Source: Diplocloster agilis (GTDB taxonomy: Bacteria > Bacillota > Clostridia > Lachnospirales > Lachnospiraceae). Taken from it: a stretch of 64,000 bases of DNA. The notes under the pieces were generated by a model. The model was not told the origin of the DNA, searched no databases, and was given only the letters and a program-made list of their open reading frames with translations. Both the position numbers and the translations under genes were made by a program. The DNA is taken from NCBI RefSeq assembly GCF_019042275.1, contig NZ_JAHQCW010000024.1, positions 29,559 through 93,558 on the forward strand. The letters are read 5' to 3'. This document shows positions 7,892 to 17,098 of the stretch, in pieces. The first letter of the stretch is position 1. Every line of letters begins with the position of its first letter.

Positions 7892-9214
7892 ATGAAATTT
7901 AAACCAGAAATGGATTCCATCCGCACCCACACCGTACCTCAATGGTACGATGACTGCAAGCTGGGTATCTTCATCCACTGGGGCCTCTACTCCGTTCCCG
8001 CCTGGGCATATCCTTCCGGGAAACTCGGCACCATCCCCTTTGACGAGCGGTGGTTTGCCTATAACCCCTACGCAGAATGGTACTGCAACTCCGTGCGCGC
8101 CGGATTCGGCCCCACTTACGAGCATCATGTAAAAACCTACGGCGCAGATTTCGATTATGAATCCTTTACCGATCTGTGGAAAGCCGAGCGCTGGGATCCG
8201 GCACAATGGGCGGAGCTGTTCAAGAAATCCGGAGCCCGCTATGTGATCCCCACCACGAAGCACCACGACGGCTTCTGCCTTTGGAACACCAAGTATACGG
8301 ATTACAACTCTTATCAAAAGGGCCCCGGCCGCGATCTCATGAAAGAGCTGTGCGACGCGGTACGCTCCGAAGGTATGCGCTTCGGCGTCTACTACTCCGG
8401 CATGTTAAACTGGCACGTCACCCACAATGCCATGATGAGTGACTATGAAGTACATCATCCGAACAATATCACGAACGGATACGCCGACTTTGCCTATAAC
8501 CAGATGATGGAGCTGGTGGACACCTTCGAACCTTCCGTGCTGTGGAACGATCTGGACTGGCCGCTTAAGGGGCTTGATGATCTCCCCTATCTCTTCGCCC
8601 ACTATTACAATACCGTTCCCGAAGGTGTGGTAAATGACCGCTGGCACGATGTCTGGTTTGATTACAAAACCAAAGAGTACCACCGGGGCGACAAGTTCCT
8701 GGAGCAGAAATGGGAATGCTGCCAAGGCATGGGCTTATCCTTCGGATACAACCAGGTCGAAACCGACGAACACTATGTAAGCCACAACGAACTGATCACC
8801 CTGCTGATCGACACCGTGGCCTACAACGGCAATCTCCTGATCAATGTAGGCCCGAAGGCAGACGGAACCATTCCCGAAGAACAGGAAAGCCGTCTTCTCT
8901 ATCTCGGAAAATGGATGGAGGTCAACAGCCCCGCCATCTATTCCACGAAGCCCTTCAGCCGGCAAAAAGAAGAGCTGGAAACCGGAGAAGTTGTCTACTA
9001 CACGCAGAATGACTCTTCCATCTTCCTGCTGGTCACGAATCCGAAAGCCGGAAACAGCACGCTGCGCATTCCGGAACCGGCATTTTCCTGCGATTTCCGC
9101 AAAACACTGGGTAACTTTGGCGCAAATGTAGCCATCTCAGAAGGAAACCTGGTAATCGACCTGCTGGATATCCCCGCCGACTCCGCCCCCGTTGTGCTGG
9201 AATTCACCAAATAG
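7892..9214 (+). CDS. Alpha-L-fucosidase, GH29
   Basis: 440 aa; the ATG at 7892 is chosen because AAAGGAG sits 8 nt upstream. Hallmarks are WYDDCKLGIFIHWGLYSVPA, the TTKHHDGFCLW loop and VLWNDLDWP, whose Asp (residue 220) is the GH29 retaining nucleophile. LINVGPKADGTIPEEQ marks the end of the barrel, and a short beta domain closes the protein. It lacks a signal peptide and so acts on imported substrate. It follows the GH51 gene by 130 nt. The pairing of arabinofuranosidase and fucosidase suggests a substrate such as a decorated plant oligosaccharide. The stop codon is followed directly by a repeat element. Confidence 0.93.
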   Translation: MKFKPEMDSIRTHTVPQWYDDCKLGIFIHWGLYSVPAWAYPSGKLGTIPFDERWFAYNPYAEWYCNSVRAGFGPTYEHHVKTYGADFDYESFTDLWKAERWDPAQWAELFKKSGARYVIPTTKHHDGFCLWNTKYTDYNSYQKGPGRDLMKELCDAVRSEGMRFGVYYSGMLNWHVTHNAMMSDYEVHHPNNITNGYADFAYNQMMELVDTFEPSVLWNDLDWPLKGLDDLPYLFAHYYNTVPEGVVNDRWHDVWFDYKTKEYHRGDKFLEQKWECCQGMGLSFGYNQVETDEHYVSHNELITLLIDTVAYNGNLLINVGPKADGTIPEEQESRLLYLGKWMEVNSPAIYSTKPFSRQKEELETGEVVYYTQNDSSIFLLVTNPKAGNSTLRIPEPAFSCDFRKTLGNFGANVAISEGNLVIDLLDIPADSAPVVLEFTK

Positions 9215-9360
9215 CCAGAGAGGGGACTGGCACATTCCGTCAGAAGAGGTGGCCGGTAAGATACTTATGGCGGAAGGGGCCTGTCCCCGGACGCCGGCAT
9301 AAGCGGATAAGTTTCCCCTCCAAGACAGGTAAGCGCGTCACAGCGCTCGCCTGCCCGGAA
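9215..9360. repeat. Foldback family 2, half copy (copy A)
   Basis: Starts with GAGAGGGGACTGGCACATTC immediately after the fucosidase stop codon and matches the left arm of the complete element at 10604-10846 for about 70 nt (through GGCCTGTCCCCGG). It then degenerates and ends in a 28-nt stem-loop (9326-9353). Because it abuts the stop codon, it probably supplies the 3' end of the fucosidase mRNA. Confidence 0.75.
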
Positions 9361-9366
9361 GGGCCT

Positions 9367-10338
9367 TTACCCCGTTTCCTCCGCCTCCAATTCCAATCTC
9401 CGTGTTATATCTCTGATTATCGTATTGTCTTCCAACAAATTAATGGCAAAGCATTTTTTACCCGCATCTTTTAAGGAAGCGCCTATATGGTACGCGCGCG
9501 TTTCATCGACTATCATAAACCGATCATGAAAGGTTCTCGTATACTTAACCTCCAAACTCGGATATTGGGAATTAAAATTTTCAATATCTTTACCAGTCAG
9601 TTTCGTACGTTTCATCGTATAAACAAAAACTGATACATTCTGCTTCTTTTTAGACAATATATTTAATGTATTGATATCTACATAATTGTCCACTAAAACC
9701 AGAGTCTTTTCTGCGCTGCTTACCAAGTCCGCCAAAAGGCTGAACGCATCATATATTTGGCCCTCAAAAAACACTCTTTGTGTTACTTCCGCATGATCCG
9801 CAATAAAATCTAAAATCTGTTCAATCTGTTTGTCCGTCCTGCGCTGATAATCCATCTGACACAGTTCTAATCTATTTATTTTATCAAGCATCCATGTACT
9901 ACTTACCATATATCTGCGGATCTCAACGAACGTTTCCATTATACGTATGCTTACCTGAATCGCCGTGGGACTTTTCAGCACGGCGGATAGCATGGCGATT
10001 CCCTGTTCTGTAAATACATAGGGCAAAGTTCTTCGTCCGCCGTAATTATCTGCTCCATTGTCTGAACTTGAAATCACAAATTGTGATTTCAAGTCTTCAT
10101 ATTCCCTGCTTGTAATCTGGAACCGAAAGCTCTCCGGAAACCGGCTGATGTTTCTTTTTACCGCCTGATTAAGGACCCTCGTTTCCACTTGATATAACTT
10201 AGCTAAATCACAATCCATCATGACCTGTTGATCACGAATAACATAAACCAAATTCTGTATTGTACTTTGATTCATGTTTTTAAGATTATTGATACTATTT
10301 TCCTTTTCCGTGTTTAAATGATTGCGGGGTTCGTCCAT
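9367..10338 (-). CDS. ORF6N-domain protein with C-terminal PLD-like domain
   Basis: 323 aa; the ATG at 10338 is preceded by GGAGG at 6 nt, and a longer frame adds 13 residues without a site. The N-terminal ORF6N domain (about residues 20-110) has VMMDCDLAKLYQVETRVLNQ and VFTEQGIAMLSAVL, typical of phage antirepressor-like DNA-binding modules. A short coiled linker follows. The C-terminal half (about 190-310) ends HDRFMIVDETRAYHIGASLK, the H-x-(K/R)-x4-D pattern of a single phospholipase-D-like motif. Such ORF6N proteins are scattered, mobile genes; phage control or defence is possible but unproven. It stands alone between two family-2 foldback copies and is more AT-rich than its neighbours. 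Confidence 0.8.
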   Translation of the reverse strand: MDEPRNHLNTEKENSINNLKNMNQSTIQNLVYVIRDQQVMMDCDLAKLYQVETRVLNQAVKRNISRFPESFRFQITSREYEDLKSQFVISSSDNGADNYGGRRTLPYVFTEQGIAMLSAVLKSPTAIQVSIRIMETFVEIRRYMVSSTWMLDKINRLELCQMDYQRRTDKQIEQILDFIADHAEVTQRVFFEGQIYDAFSLLADLVSSAEKTLVLVDNYVDINTLNILSKKKQNVSVFVYTMKRTKLTGKDIENFNSQYPSLEVKYTRTFHDRFMIVDETRAYHIGASLKDAGKKCFAINLLEDNTIIRDITRRLELEAEETG

Positions 10339-10603
10339 AAAAATCCTCCATACATAACCGCTTAATCTTTTGTTCATTTAAAATTACTAATATGTTTGAG
10401 ACCTCCGGGAGAAATTCCCGATAAGATATTGGATAGAATTATTCCTTAAATATGAGCACTTAGTGCGTATATAGGTACTAACATGTGATGCCGGAAAATA
10501 GTCAGCATGTTTTTTTCAAGTGCTGCTATTTTTAGATAATGATATTGTAATTGAATTAAAAAGAGATTACAAGTATTTTTGAACCTAATTTGCCAGCTCT
10601 TAT

Positions 10604-10846
10604 GAGAGGGGGCTGGCACATTCCGTCAGAAGGGGTGGCCGGTAAGATACTTATGGCGGAAGGGGCCTGTCCCCGGATACCGGCTCTAAAGGAAAAACTT
10701 CTCCCTCGGTGAGACAAGTACGCTACCGCACTCGGCTTCCCGGAAGGCGAAGCTTTTCTATTTATGCCGGCTTCCGGGGACAGGCCCCTTTCGCCATTTG
10801 TTTCATACCGGCCAACTCTTCTGACGGAATGTGCCAGTCCCCTCTC
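10604..10846. repeat. Foldback family 2, complete 243-bp element (copy B)
   Basis: Left arm (10604 to about 10690) and right arm (about 10765-10846) are inverted copies, each with GGCACATTCCGTCAGAAG and GGCCTGTCCCCGG, separated by a loop of about 75 nt. The right arm ends at the stop codon of the radical-SAM gene, whose TAG occupies 10846-10848. Copy A (9215-9360) is the second member in this window, in direct orientation with the left arm. The 226 nt between 10378 and 10603 hold AT-rich sequence with no gene. Confidence 0.8.
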
Positions 10847-11952
10847 TACCGGGCAGATGCCAATTGTTCCAGGCGTTCGATTACGTAAGGGAAAAACGCT
10901 TGGTATGCCCCGCAAAAGCAGTTCAGTCTCAGTTTCTCCTCCCCGTAATCCCGTTCTCTTCTGCATCCGCCTCTGCACAGGGGATACCATTTGCAGCCTT
11001 TACACGCCTCATCTGTCTCCAGTGACGGCTCCAGATATTCTCTGGCGGTATCGGAATTTCTCATATCCGCGAAACTGTCCGTGTTCACATTTCCGATCCG
11101 GTACCGGTCCACCACGTAGAAATCACAGGGATACACATCCCCGTTGGCTTCTACCACAGTCTGGACACTGCATCTGCCGCACATATTACAGCTCTCCGGC
11201 ACAAATCCTTTCAGGATTCCGACCCAGTTCTCGAACTGGCGGATATACACATATTTGCCGTGGATCAAATCTTCATACCACAGATCAAACAGTTCCTTTA
11301 AGGCTTCCCCCAGCTGATCCGCCGAAAGCGAGTACTCTTCCTTTCCCTTATCCTCTCCCAGTGGGTCCAGACAGGGAATATATTGTTGATACCAGATCTC
11401 TTTCTCGGTCAGGAACCGGTAGATCTCTCCGATTTTCGGCGCGTTGGAACCGTTTAACACCGTCAGCACATTAAACTCGATCCCGTACTTCTTAAGCTTA
11501 CGTATGGTAGACCAGACCCGCTGGAACGTACTGACGCCGCCCGGCCCATGGCGGTGCATGTCCTGACAGCTCTTCGGCCCGTCCAGGGATACGCCCACCA
11601 AAAACTTGTGTTTCTTCAAAAACGGAAACCATTCCTCCGCCAGGTCAAACCCATTGGTCTGAATCGCATAGCTGACCGGCAGCCCTTTCTTATTATATTG
11701 TTCCACCGCCGACACGAAGTGTTGAAAAAAGGGAAGGCCGGCCAGTGTCGGCTCCCCGCCCTGAAAGGCAAAGGTACATTGGCCCTCCGCCTCTTCCAGC
11801 GCCTTTTTCACCATATTTTCCGCCGTATCCGCTTCCATGTATCCATAAGAATATTGTTCCCGTTTCTTTGCCTCATCACAATAAAAGCAATAATCACAGT
11901 GCATATTGCAATTAGATGATGCCGGCTTTATCAATAAATATAAAGGGGGCAT
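10846..11952 (-). CDS. Radical SAM/SPASM protein, anaerobic sulfatase-maturase type
   Basis: 368 aa from the ATG after GAGGAGACA. The radical-SAM cluster motif CNMHCDYC (Cys15, 19, 22) opens the barrel, and FAFQGGEPTLAG is the SAM-binding GGE loop. A C-terminal SPASM region contains CNMCGRCSV, GDVYPCDFY, CKGCKWYPLCRGGC and a final NCFCGAY, enough cysteines for two auxiliary 4Fe-4S clusters. This layout is that of anSME, which converts a sulfatase Cys or Ser into formylglycine without oxygen. No sulfatase gene is in the window, so its client lies elsewhere, or it matures a different peptide. It appears to be monocistronic. Confidence 0.88.
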   Translation of the reverse strand: MPPLYLLIKPASSNCNMHCDYCFYCDEAKKREQYSYGYMEADTAENMVKKALEEAEGQCTFAFQGGEPTLAGLPFFQHFVSAVEQYNKKGLPVSYAIQTNGFDLAEEWFPFLKKHKFLVGVSLDGPKSCQDMHRHGPGGVSTFQRVWSTIRKLKKYGIEFNVLTVLNGSNAPKIGEIYRFLTEKEIWYQQYIPCLDPLGEDKGKEEYSLSADQLGEALKELFDLWYEDLIHGKYVYIRQFENWVGILKGFVPESCNMCGRCSVQTVVEANGDVYPCDFYVVDRYRIGNVNTDSFADMRNSDTAREYLEPSLETDEACKGCKWYPLCRGGCRRERDYGEEKLRLNCFCGAYQAFFPYVIERLEQLASAR

Positions 11953-12090
11953 TGTCTCCTCTTCCTTTCTTCCTATCTTCCTCATTTACAGCCAATCTGT
12001 TGCCTAAGGCTTATCTCTATGTCTGTCGCAGCTTATTTAACATATGTTATATTCTATATCCATCCGCCTGCGCCGTCTTCATTCATCGCT

Positions 12091-12822
12091 CTAAAACTCA
12101 AACACTTGTCCCTCCCGTGTAATCTCCACCACCCGGTCACGATAAGGCTTCGAGCAATCCAGGGAGAGCAGCCTGGGAATCACGGAGTAATCTCCCCAGA
12201 AATGCATGGGAATCGCCTTTCCGGCATCCGCCGTTCTCATAAACACATCGAATCCCCAGGAAAACCGGTCCTCCTGCCTTGGATCCAGCGGCAGAAATGC
12301 GGCATCAAAACGCCTGCCCTCCAGCTTTTTCATTTCCCGCTTAAAATTTTCCTCCATGCGGCGCTCATCGTCATCGCTCTCTCCTTCCCAGGACCACCAG
12401 TTCAGATCTCCGGCATGATAAATACATCTGTCTCCCATACCGACAAGGAAAGCCACGCCCTCATCCGTGGAGGCCAGCGTCTCCACCGTCACTCTAGTAT
12501 CACCCGGGCCTTGCAGAACCTGTTCCGCATTTTTACCTATATAGATTATATGTTCTCTGGCCGCTGCCGGTATGCCCCTGCGTTCCATGTATTTTTCGTT
12601 CATTCGGGTATCCGAGGACAATATATAGGTTACATCCGGATACTGATCCGACAGCGCGAAGATCTCCTGATTGAAATGATCGTGATGCTTGTGGCTGACA
12701 AATACATAAATCGGCTTCCTGCCGTCAAACTCCGGGATCGTCCCCTGATAATAGTCAAATATCAATACGGCCTCCTCCAGCTCCGCAGAGAAACCGCTGT
12801 GACCGATGTAGGTTATCTTCAT
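12091..12822 (-). CDS. MBL-fold metal-dependent hydrolase (UlaG/UPF0173-like)
   Basis: 243 aa from the second ATG; the first one directly abuts the GGAGG site and is too close to use. The metallo-beta-lactamase fold starts MKITYIGHSGF and has the zinc motif SHKHHDHF, then DLNWWSWEGES and PLDPRQEDRFSWG. The short form without a beta-CASP domain fits cytoplasmic hydrolases of small esters or lactones. The substrate is unknown. It lies 138 nt upstream of the radical-SAM gene on the same strand; a functional link is not evident. Confidence 0.82.
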   Translation of the reverse strand: MKITYIGHSGFSAELEEAVLIFDYYQGTIPEFDGRKPIYVFVSHKHHDHFNQEIFALSDQYPDVTYILSSDTRMNEKYMERRGIPAAAREHIIYIGKNAEQVLQGPGDTRVTVETLASTDEGVAFLVGMGDRCIYHAGDLNWWSWEGESDDDERRMEENFKREMKKLEGRRFDAAFLPLDPRQEDRFSWGFDVFMRTADAGKAIPMHFWGDYSVIPRLLSLDCSKPYRDRVVEITREGQVFEF

Positions 12823-12924
12823 TGCGCTCATCCTCCCCTTTTCGCAGTCGTTTTCTACGCTTCATTGTATCATGAGCCGCATCATTTTTCCACATTCGTT
12901 AAGAACACCGGAATTGTTAATTAT

Positions 12925-12953
12925 TTGACATCCTCCTCCAACCCAGATACAAT
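12925..12953 (+). promoter_or_regulatory. Strong predicted promoter of the oxidoreductase/aconitase-X operon
   Basis: TTGACA (12925-12930), 17-nt spacer, TACAAT (12948-12953): close to the sigma-A consensus. The first gene begins 46 nt further on. Confidence 0.75.
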
Positions 12954-12972
12954 CATAGTAGAAGAATATTCG

Positions 12973-12984
12973 TTCTCTAGAGAA
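12973..12984. promoter_or_regulatory. Perfect 12-bp palindrome at the operon leader, possible operator
   Basis: TTCTCTAGAGAA is a perfect palindrome located about 13 nt after the predicted transcription start and just before the AAGGAGG ribosome site of the oxidoreductase gene. A repressor there would block initiation or translation. No regulator gene is adjacent. Confidence 0.4.
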
Positions 12985-12998
12985 GGAGGAATTCCCCC

Positions 12999-15266
12999 AT
13001 GAAAACAGATGCTCTCGTACAGCGCCTGGTAGACAGCTACGGCAGCTGGGTCACCGACGACTCCGCGGTCCGCGCGGGCTGTGCCAGAATGACGCAGAAT
13101 CTCTACCCTTACACCTCGATGTTTTCCCCGATCCGGATCAACCGCATGACCGTTAAGAACCGGCTGGTTATGGCTCCCATGGGAAATATCGATATGTGCG
13201 AGGAGACCGGCAGGCCCAACGACAAAATGCTCCAATACTTTTTTGCCCGGGCCAAAGGCGGAACCGGCCTGCTCACCACCGGCCTGGTTCCCATCAGCCA
13301 CGGCATTGACCATTCCATCACCGAGCTTGGCAAGCTGACCTATTTTCCCCGAATCGACCGGAGCCGAACCGTGTTCGCGGGCTGGCGGGATCTGGCGGAA
13401 GGCATCCATGTCTACGGCGCCAAAATCTTCGTGCAGCTGACTGCCGGGCTGGGGCGGGTGGGCAATCCCCAGTGTCTGATCAATGAATTGAAATTCCCGG
13501 TCAGCGCATCCTTCAATCCCAATTTTTACATGTCGCAAATCCCCTGCATGCGCCTGTCCGGACACAAAATCAAGAAAATCGTCAAGAACACAGGCCAGGC
13601 CGCCGCGGACGCCAAAGCCGCCGGACTGGACGGCGTCTATCTGCACGGACACGAAGGCTACCTCATGGAACAGCTTACCAATCCCGCGTTTAACCACCGG
13701 AAGCTGGGGCATTTCGCGGACTGGCAGGCGTTCGGCCTGGACTCCGTCAGGGAGATCCGCAAAAGGGTTGGCGACGACTATCCGATCATGTACCGGATCG
13801 ATCTGTCCCTGGCCCTGAATGAAACCTACGGGGACACCATGGAGAGAAATCCGTTAAAGAAATTCAAAAACGGACGGACCGTGGAAATGACTTTGGACTA
13901 CATGAAACATCTGGTGGAAGCCGGCGTGGATATTTTTGATGTGGATCTGGGCTGTTATGACAACTGGTGGCTGCCTCATCCCCCCGCCGGAATGCCTGCG
14001 GGCTGTTTCCTTGATGTAGCCCGGACCGTCAAACAATATTTCTCAGAACATGACATTGTATCAAACGCGGGAGTTCCGGTTCCGGTAGTCGCCGTTGGCA
14101 AACTTGGCTACCCGGATCTGGCGGAACAGGCGCTGCGCGATGAAAAATGCGATATGGTCATGCTGGGCCGCCCTCTTCTGGCCGACCCGGACTGGCCCCG
14201 CAAAGCTTATTCCGGCCATGTGGAAGATATTACCCCCTGCATCGGCTGTCAGGAGGGCTGCATCAATGAATTCGTGGACGGCGGCCATCCCCAGTGCGCG
14301 GTCAATGCCCGGACTTCCTTCGAACATCTCCTGCCGGAGGTCCCTCCCGCGCCTGCAAAGCCGAAGAAGATCGCTGTCGTCGGCGGAGGGCCGGCCGGTA
14401 TCCTCTTCGCGACCACTGCCGCCGGCCGTGGACACCAGGTGACCCTGTTCGAAAAAGAGGACCGGCTGGGCGGCAAGCTGATCCCCGGATCTGTTCCAAA
14501 AATCAAATTCGACCTGGATAACTACCGCCTCTATCTGGAACGCCAGGCCATCAAGGCGGCATCCGAAGGTAACCTGACCCTGTGCCTGAATACCGAGGCC
14601 AGCCCCGAACAGCTGCGGCAGGAACAATATGACAGCATCATCTTTGCCACCGGCACCAAACCCTCCGCTCTGCCGGTTCCCGGCATCGACGCAGCGCCCA
14701 CGGTGGAGGCCTCCGATCTTCTCTGCCATCCCGAGAAGCTTGGCAATTCCATGAAAATCCTTGTGGTCGGCGGCGGTGTGGTGGGCTGCGAAACCGCATA
14801 TTGGCTGAGTTATGAGCACAACTGCGAGGTTACCGTAGTCGAGATGACCAGCTACTTCATGGACGGCACCTGTACCGCCAACCGCGGTCATCTGATCCAT
14901 TATATGAAGCAGGCGGGCGTCACCTTATTAAACTGCTGTAAGGTCGTATCTTTCCACGGTAACGAGGTGACGGTAGAGCAAAATATTTCCAAGGGGGTAC
15001 CCGATCCCTACATAACCTGGCAGCCCATCCTGCCGAAAAACATAGAAAATCCCCTGGCGCCCAAGCTTGGCACCGAAACCACTTCGAAGGTTCTGAAGGC
15101 CGATCTGATCGTACTGGCTGCCGGCGGCCGCGAGGACGCTTCCCTGTTCCTGGAAGCTCAGAGAAACCATATTGCCCCGGAGCTCTACCAGATCGGGGAC
15201 AGTTTTGCTCCCGGCAAGGTTCTGGAGGCTGTCAGAGCCGCCTATACCCTGGGCAGCAAAATTTAA
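12999..15266 (+). CDS. NADH:flavin oxidoreductase, old-yellow-enzyme/2,4-dienoyl-CoA reductase family
   Basis: 755 aa, longer than the usual 640-670 because of an N-terminal extension of about 35 residues. FMN barrel at about 40-400: FSPIRINRMTVKNRLVMAPM, HGHEGYLMEQLTNPAFNHR. The cluster motif CIGCQEGC with a further Cys 12 residues on binds a 4Fe-4S. A Rossmann FAD/NAD half follows from about 455: IAVVGGGPAGI and ILVVGGGVVGCETAYW. Family members reduce or desaturate enones, dienoyl-CoAs or bile-acid intermediates (BaiCD/BaiH, FadH). It is first in an operon with two-subunit aconitase X, so the substrate may be a hydroxylated cyclic compound rather than a fatty acyl-CoA; this is inference. 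Confidence 0.85.
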   Translation: MKTDALVQRLVDSYGSWVTDDSAVRAGCARMTQNLYPYTSMFSPIRINRMTVKNRLVMAPMGNIDMCEETGRPNDKMLQYFFARAKGGTGLLTTGLVPISHGIDHSITELGKLTYFPRIDRSRTVFAGWRDLAEGIHVYGAKIFVQLTAGLGRVGNPQCLINELKFPVSASFNPNFYMSQIPCMRLSGHKIKKIVKNTGQAAADAKAAGLDGVYLHGHEGYLMEQLTNPAFNHRKLGHFADWQAFGLDSVREIRKRVGDDYPIMYRIDLSLALNETYGDTMERNPLKKFKNGRTVEMTLDYMKHLVEAGVDIFDVDLGCYDNWWLPHPPAGMPAGCFLDVARTVKQYFSEHDIVSNAGVPVPVVAVGKLGYPDLAEQALRDEKCDMVMLGRPLLADPDWPRKAYSGHVEDITPCIGCQEGCINEFVDGGHPQCAVNARTSFEHLLPEVPPAPAKPKKIAVVGGGPAGILFATTAAGRGHQVTLFEKEDRLGGKLIPGSVPKIKFDLDNYRLYLERQAIKAASEGNLTLCLNTEASPEQLRQEQYDSIIFATGTKPSALPVPGIDAAPTVEASDLLCHPEKLGNSMKILVVGGGVVGCETAYWLSYEHNCEVTVVEMTSYFMDGTCTANRGHLIHYMKQAGVTLLNCCKVVSFHGNEVTVEQNISKGVPDPYITWQPILPKNIENPLAPKLGTETTSKVLKADLIVLAAGGREDASLFLEAQRNHIAPELYQIGDSFAPGKVLEAVRAAYTLGSKI

Positions 15267-15326
15267 AGGGGGCTTATTTATTCCACAGGCGCACTTTCCC
15301 GTGGAAATCAAGAAAGGAGAATGCTC

Positions 15327-16610
15327 ATGGCATCCATGCAGTTAACGACGGAAGAACAGGAAATGCTGGACGGCCGCCAGGGAGAAGCCATGGCCAAGGT
15401 GATGAAAACCCTGGTCATGTACGGCGAAACTTTCGGCGCATCCAAAATGGTTCCTGTCACAGGTAAATACGGCCATCTGGTCACCAGCTTCGGCCTGTCC
15501 GTTCTGGACCCGGTGTACGGCCTGATGGACGAACTAATCAAAGGCGGCGCACTGTCCAAGCAGCAATTCAGCATCGATCCCCGTCCGCTGGATAAAAATG
15601 TTCCGGCGAACCTGATACAAAAACTATTTTTTAAGATCATGTACTCCAAACAGGAGATGTACGAAGGGCAGCTGACACAGCTGGGCCTTCTGGACAATGA
15701 TCCTTTCACCTGCGCCTGTTATTTTGACGAGGTGGGCAATACGCCCAAAGAAGGGGAGATCCTCTCCTGGGCGGAGAGCAGCGCCGTGGTCTACGCCAAC
15801 AGCGTCCTGGGAGCCAGGTGCAACCGGAACTCCGGTATCATCGAGCTGTTCGGCAGTATCGCCGGACGGGTTCCGTATTTCGGCCTGCTGACCGACGAGG
15901 GCAGGCAGGCGGACTGGATCGTGGAGATCCGAACCTCTAAGAAACCGGAGGCCCAGGTCCTGGGCAGCGCCATCGGTATGAAAGTGATGGAGGATGTCCC
16001 TTACATCAAAGGATTGGACCATTGGCTTGGCGCCGAATTGAATCAGGATGCCAGAGATTATCTGAAGGATATGGGCGCCGCCACCGCTTCCAACGGAGCG
16101 GTCGGGCTGTATCACATTGAAAACCTGACCCCGGAGGCCGTCCGCTTAGGCAGCTCCCTGATCAAAGCCGATGCCAAAACGTATGTGATTGACGACGCGG
16201 AGTTGGAACGGGTGCAGCGGGAATATCCCTGTATCTGGAAAGATCCGTCCGCCGCTCCGAAGCTCTGTTTCATCGGATGTCCGCATTTATCCTACGAACA
16301 GCTGGTTCACTGGAGCAAGGCGCTGCCGGAATCCCTTCGGCAGGCAGGCCGCAGTAAGGTAGCGGTCCCGACCGTGATGACTACGTCCCCGGCTGTGCTT
16401 AAGAAGTTTACCGCCACGCCGGAAGCCGCCCGTTTGAGGGAGGCCGGCGTTGTCTTAAGCTATATTTGCCCATTGATGTACATGAACAATCCGATGTGCG
16501 GGAAAATGCCGGTTATCACCAGTTCCAATAAGCTTCGCACCTATACCAGCGCCCGGTATTTCCGGGATGAACAGATACTCTCTTACCTATCGAAAGGAGG
16601 CAGCTTATGA
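15327..16610 (+). CDS. Aconitase X catalytic (large) subunit
   Basis: 427 aa; the ATG at 15327 has the proper 7-nt distance from AAAGGAG, while the ATG two codons earlier touches it. The AcnX/DUF521 family is recognised from EEQEMLDGRQGEAMAKVMKT, the SSAVVYANSVLGARCNRNSG signature and the C-terminal KLCFIGCPHLSYEQL and CPLMYMNNPMCGKMPVITSS. AcnX enzymes are Fe-S hydro-lyases; characterised bacterial members dehydrate cis-3-hydroxy-L-proline, and archaeal ones mevalonate 5-phosphate. Here large and small domains are separate genes with a 4-nt ATGA overlap, so the two chains are translated together. The substrate is not settled by sequence. Confidence 0.88.
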   Translation: MASMQLTTEEQEMLDGRQGEAMAKVMKTLVMYGETFGASKMVPVTGKYGHLVTSFGLSVLDPVYGLMDELIKGGALSKQQFSIDPRPLDKNVPANLIQKLFFKIMYSKQEMYEGQLTQLGLLDNDPFTCACYFDEVGNTPKEGEILSWAESSAVVYANSVLGARCNRNSGIIELFGSIAGRVPYFGLLTDEGRQADWIVEIRTSKKPEAQVLGSAIGMKVMEDVPYIKGLDHWLGAELNQDARDYLKDMGAATASNGAVGLYHIENLTPEAVRLGSSLIKADAKTYVIDDAELERVQREYPCIWKDPSAAPKLCFIGCPHLSYEQLVHWSKALPESLRQAGRSKVAVPTVMTTSPAVLKKFTATPEAARLREAGVVLSYICPLMYMNNPMCGKMPVITSSNKLRTYTSARYFRDEQILSYLSKGGSL

Positions 16611-17059
16611 AAAAGACATTCAAAGGCCGTCCGGTAGTTCCGGGCCGGGTTACCGCTGAGGCTCTGGTCACCCACGCGGGATTTAACACACTGGCCAGTT
16701 TTCAGAAGAGTCTCATGTTCGGAGATAAGAACGCTACCTGTTCGGATCAGAATAATCCCGATCTGAACGGGAAACAGATGGCCGGCAAAGCTCTGTGCCT
16801 GCCTCAGACCATCGGTTCCACCACCGGCGGCATGGTTTTATATACGGCTGCCTCCATGCACCGGCAGCCGGCCTGCCTGCTTTTTTCCAAACCGATCGAT
16901 TCTCTGGCCGCCGCCGGCGCTATCCTGGCGGATGTGTGGACGGACCAGTCCATGCCCACCGTGGATAACCTGGGGGAAGAATTTTTAGATTATGTAAACT
17001 CAGGGATGAAAATTACGGTGGAAGAAGACGGCACGGTTACTGTGGAATCGCAGGGTTGA
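16607..17059 (+). CDS. Aconitase X swivel (small) subunit
   Basis: 150 aa, DUF126 family. It opens KKTFKGRPVVPGRVTAEALVT and has the active-site segment LPQTIGSTTGGMVL. The C-terminal half closes over the active site (SMPTVDNLGEEFLDYV). The start overlaps the stop of the large subunit (ATGA). A ribosome site GGAGG is inside the large-subunit gene. It forms the heterodimer with the preceding protein and provides the catalytic Ser loop. Confidence 0.88.
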   Translation: MKKTFKGRPVVPGRVTAEALVTHAGFNTLASFQKSLMFGDKNATCSDQNNPDLNGKQMAGKALCLPQTIGSTTGGMVLYTAASMHRQPACLLFSKPIDSLAAAGAILADVWTDQSMPTVDNLGEEFLDYVNSGMKITVEEDGTVTVESQG

Positions 17060-17098
17060 AGGAAATAAATGAGAAGTCGGATGTCTCCGGGAGGTTTT

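Noticed and set aside
13109..13333. Minus-strand frames under the old-yellow-enzyme gene
   Set aside because: Shadows of a gene with clear FMN, Fe-S and FAD motifs.
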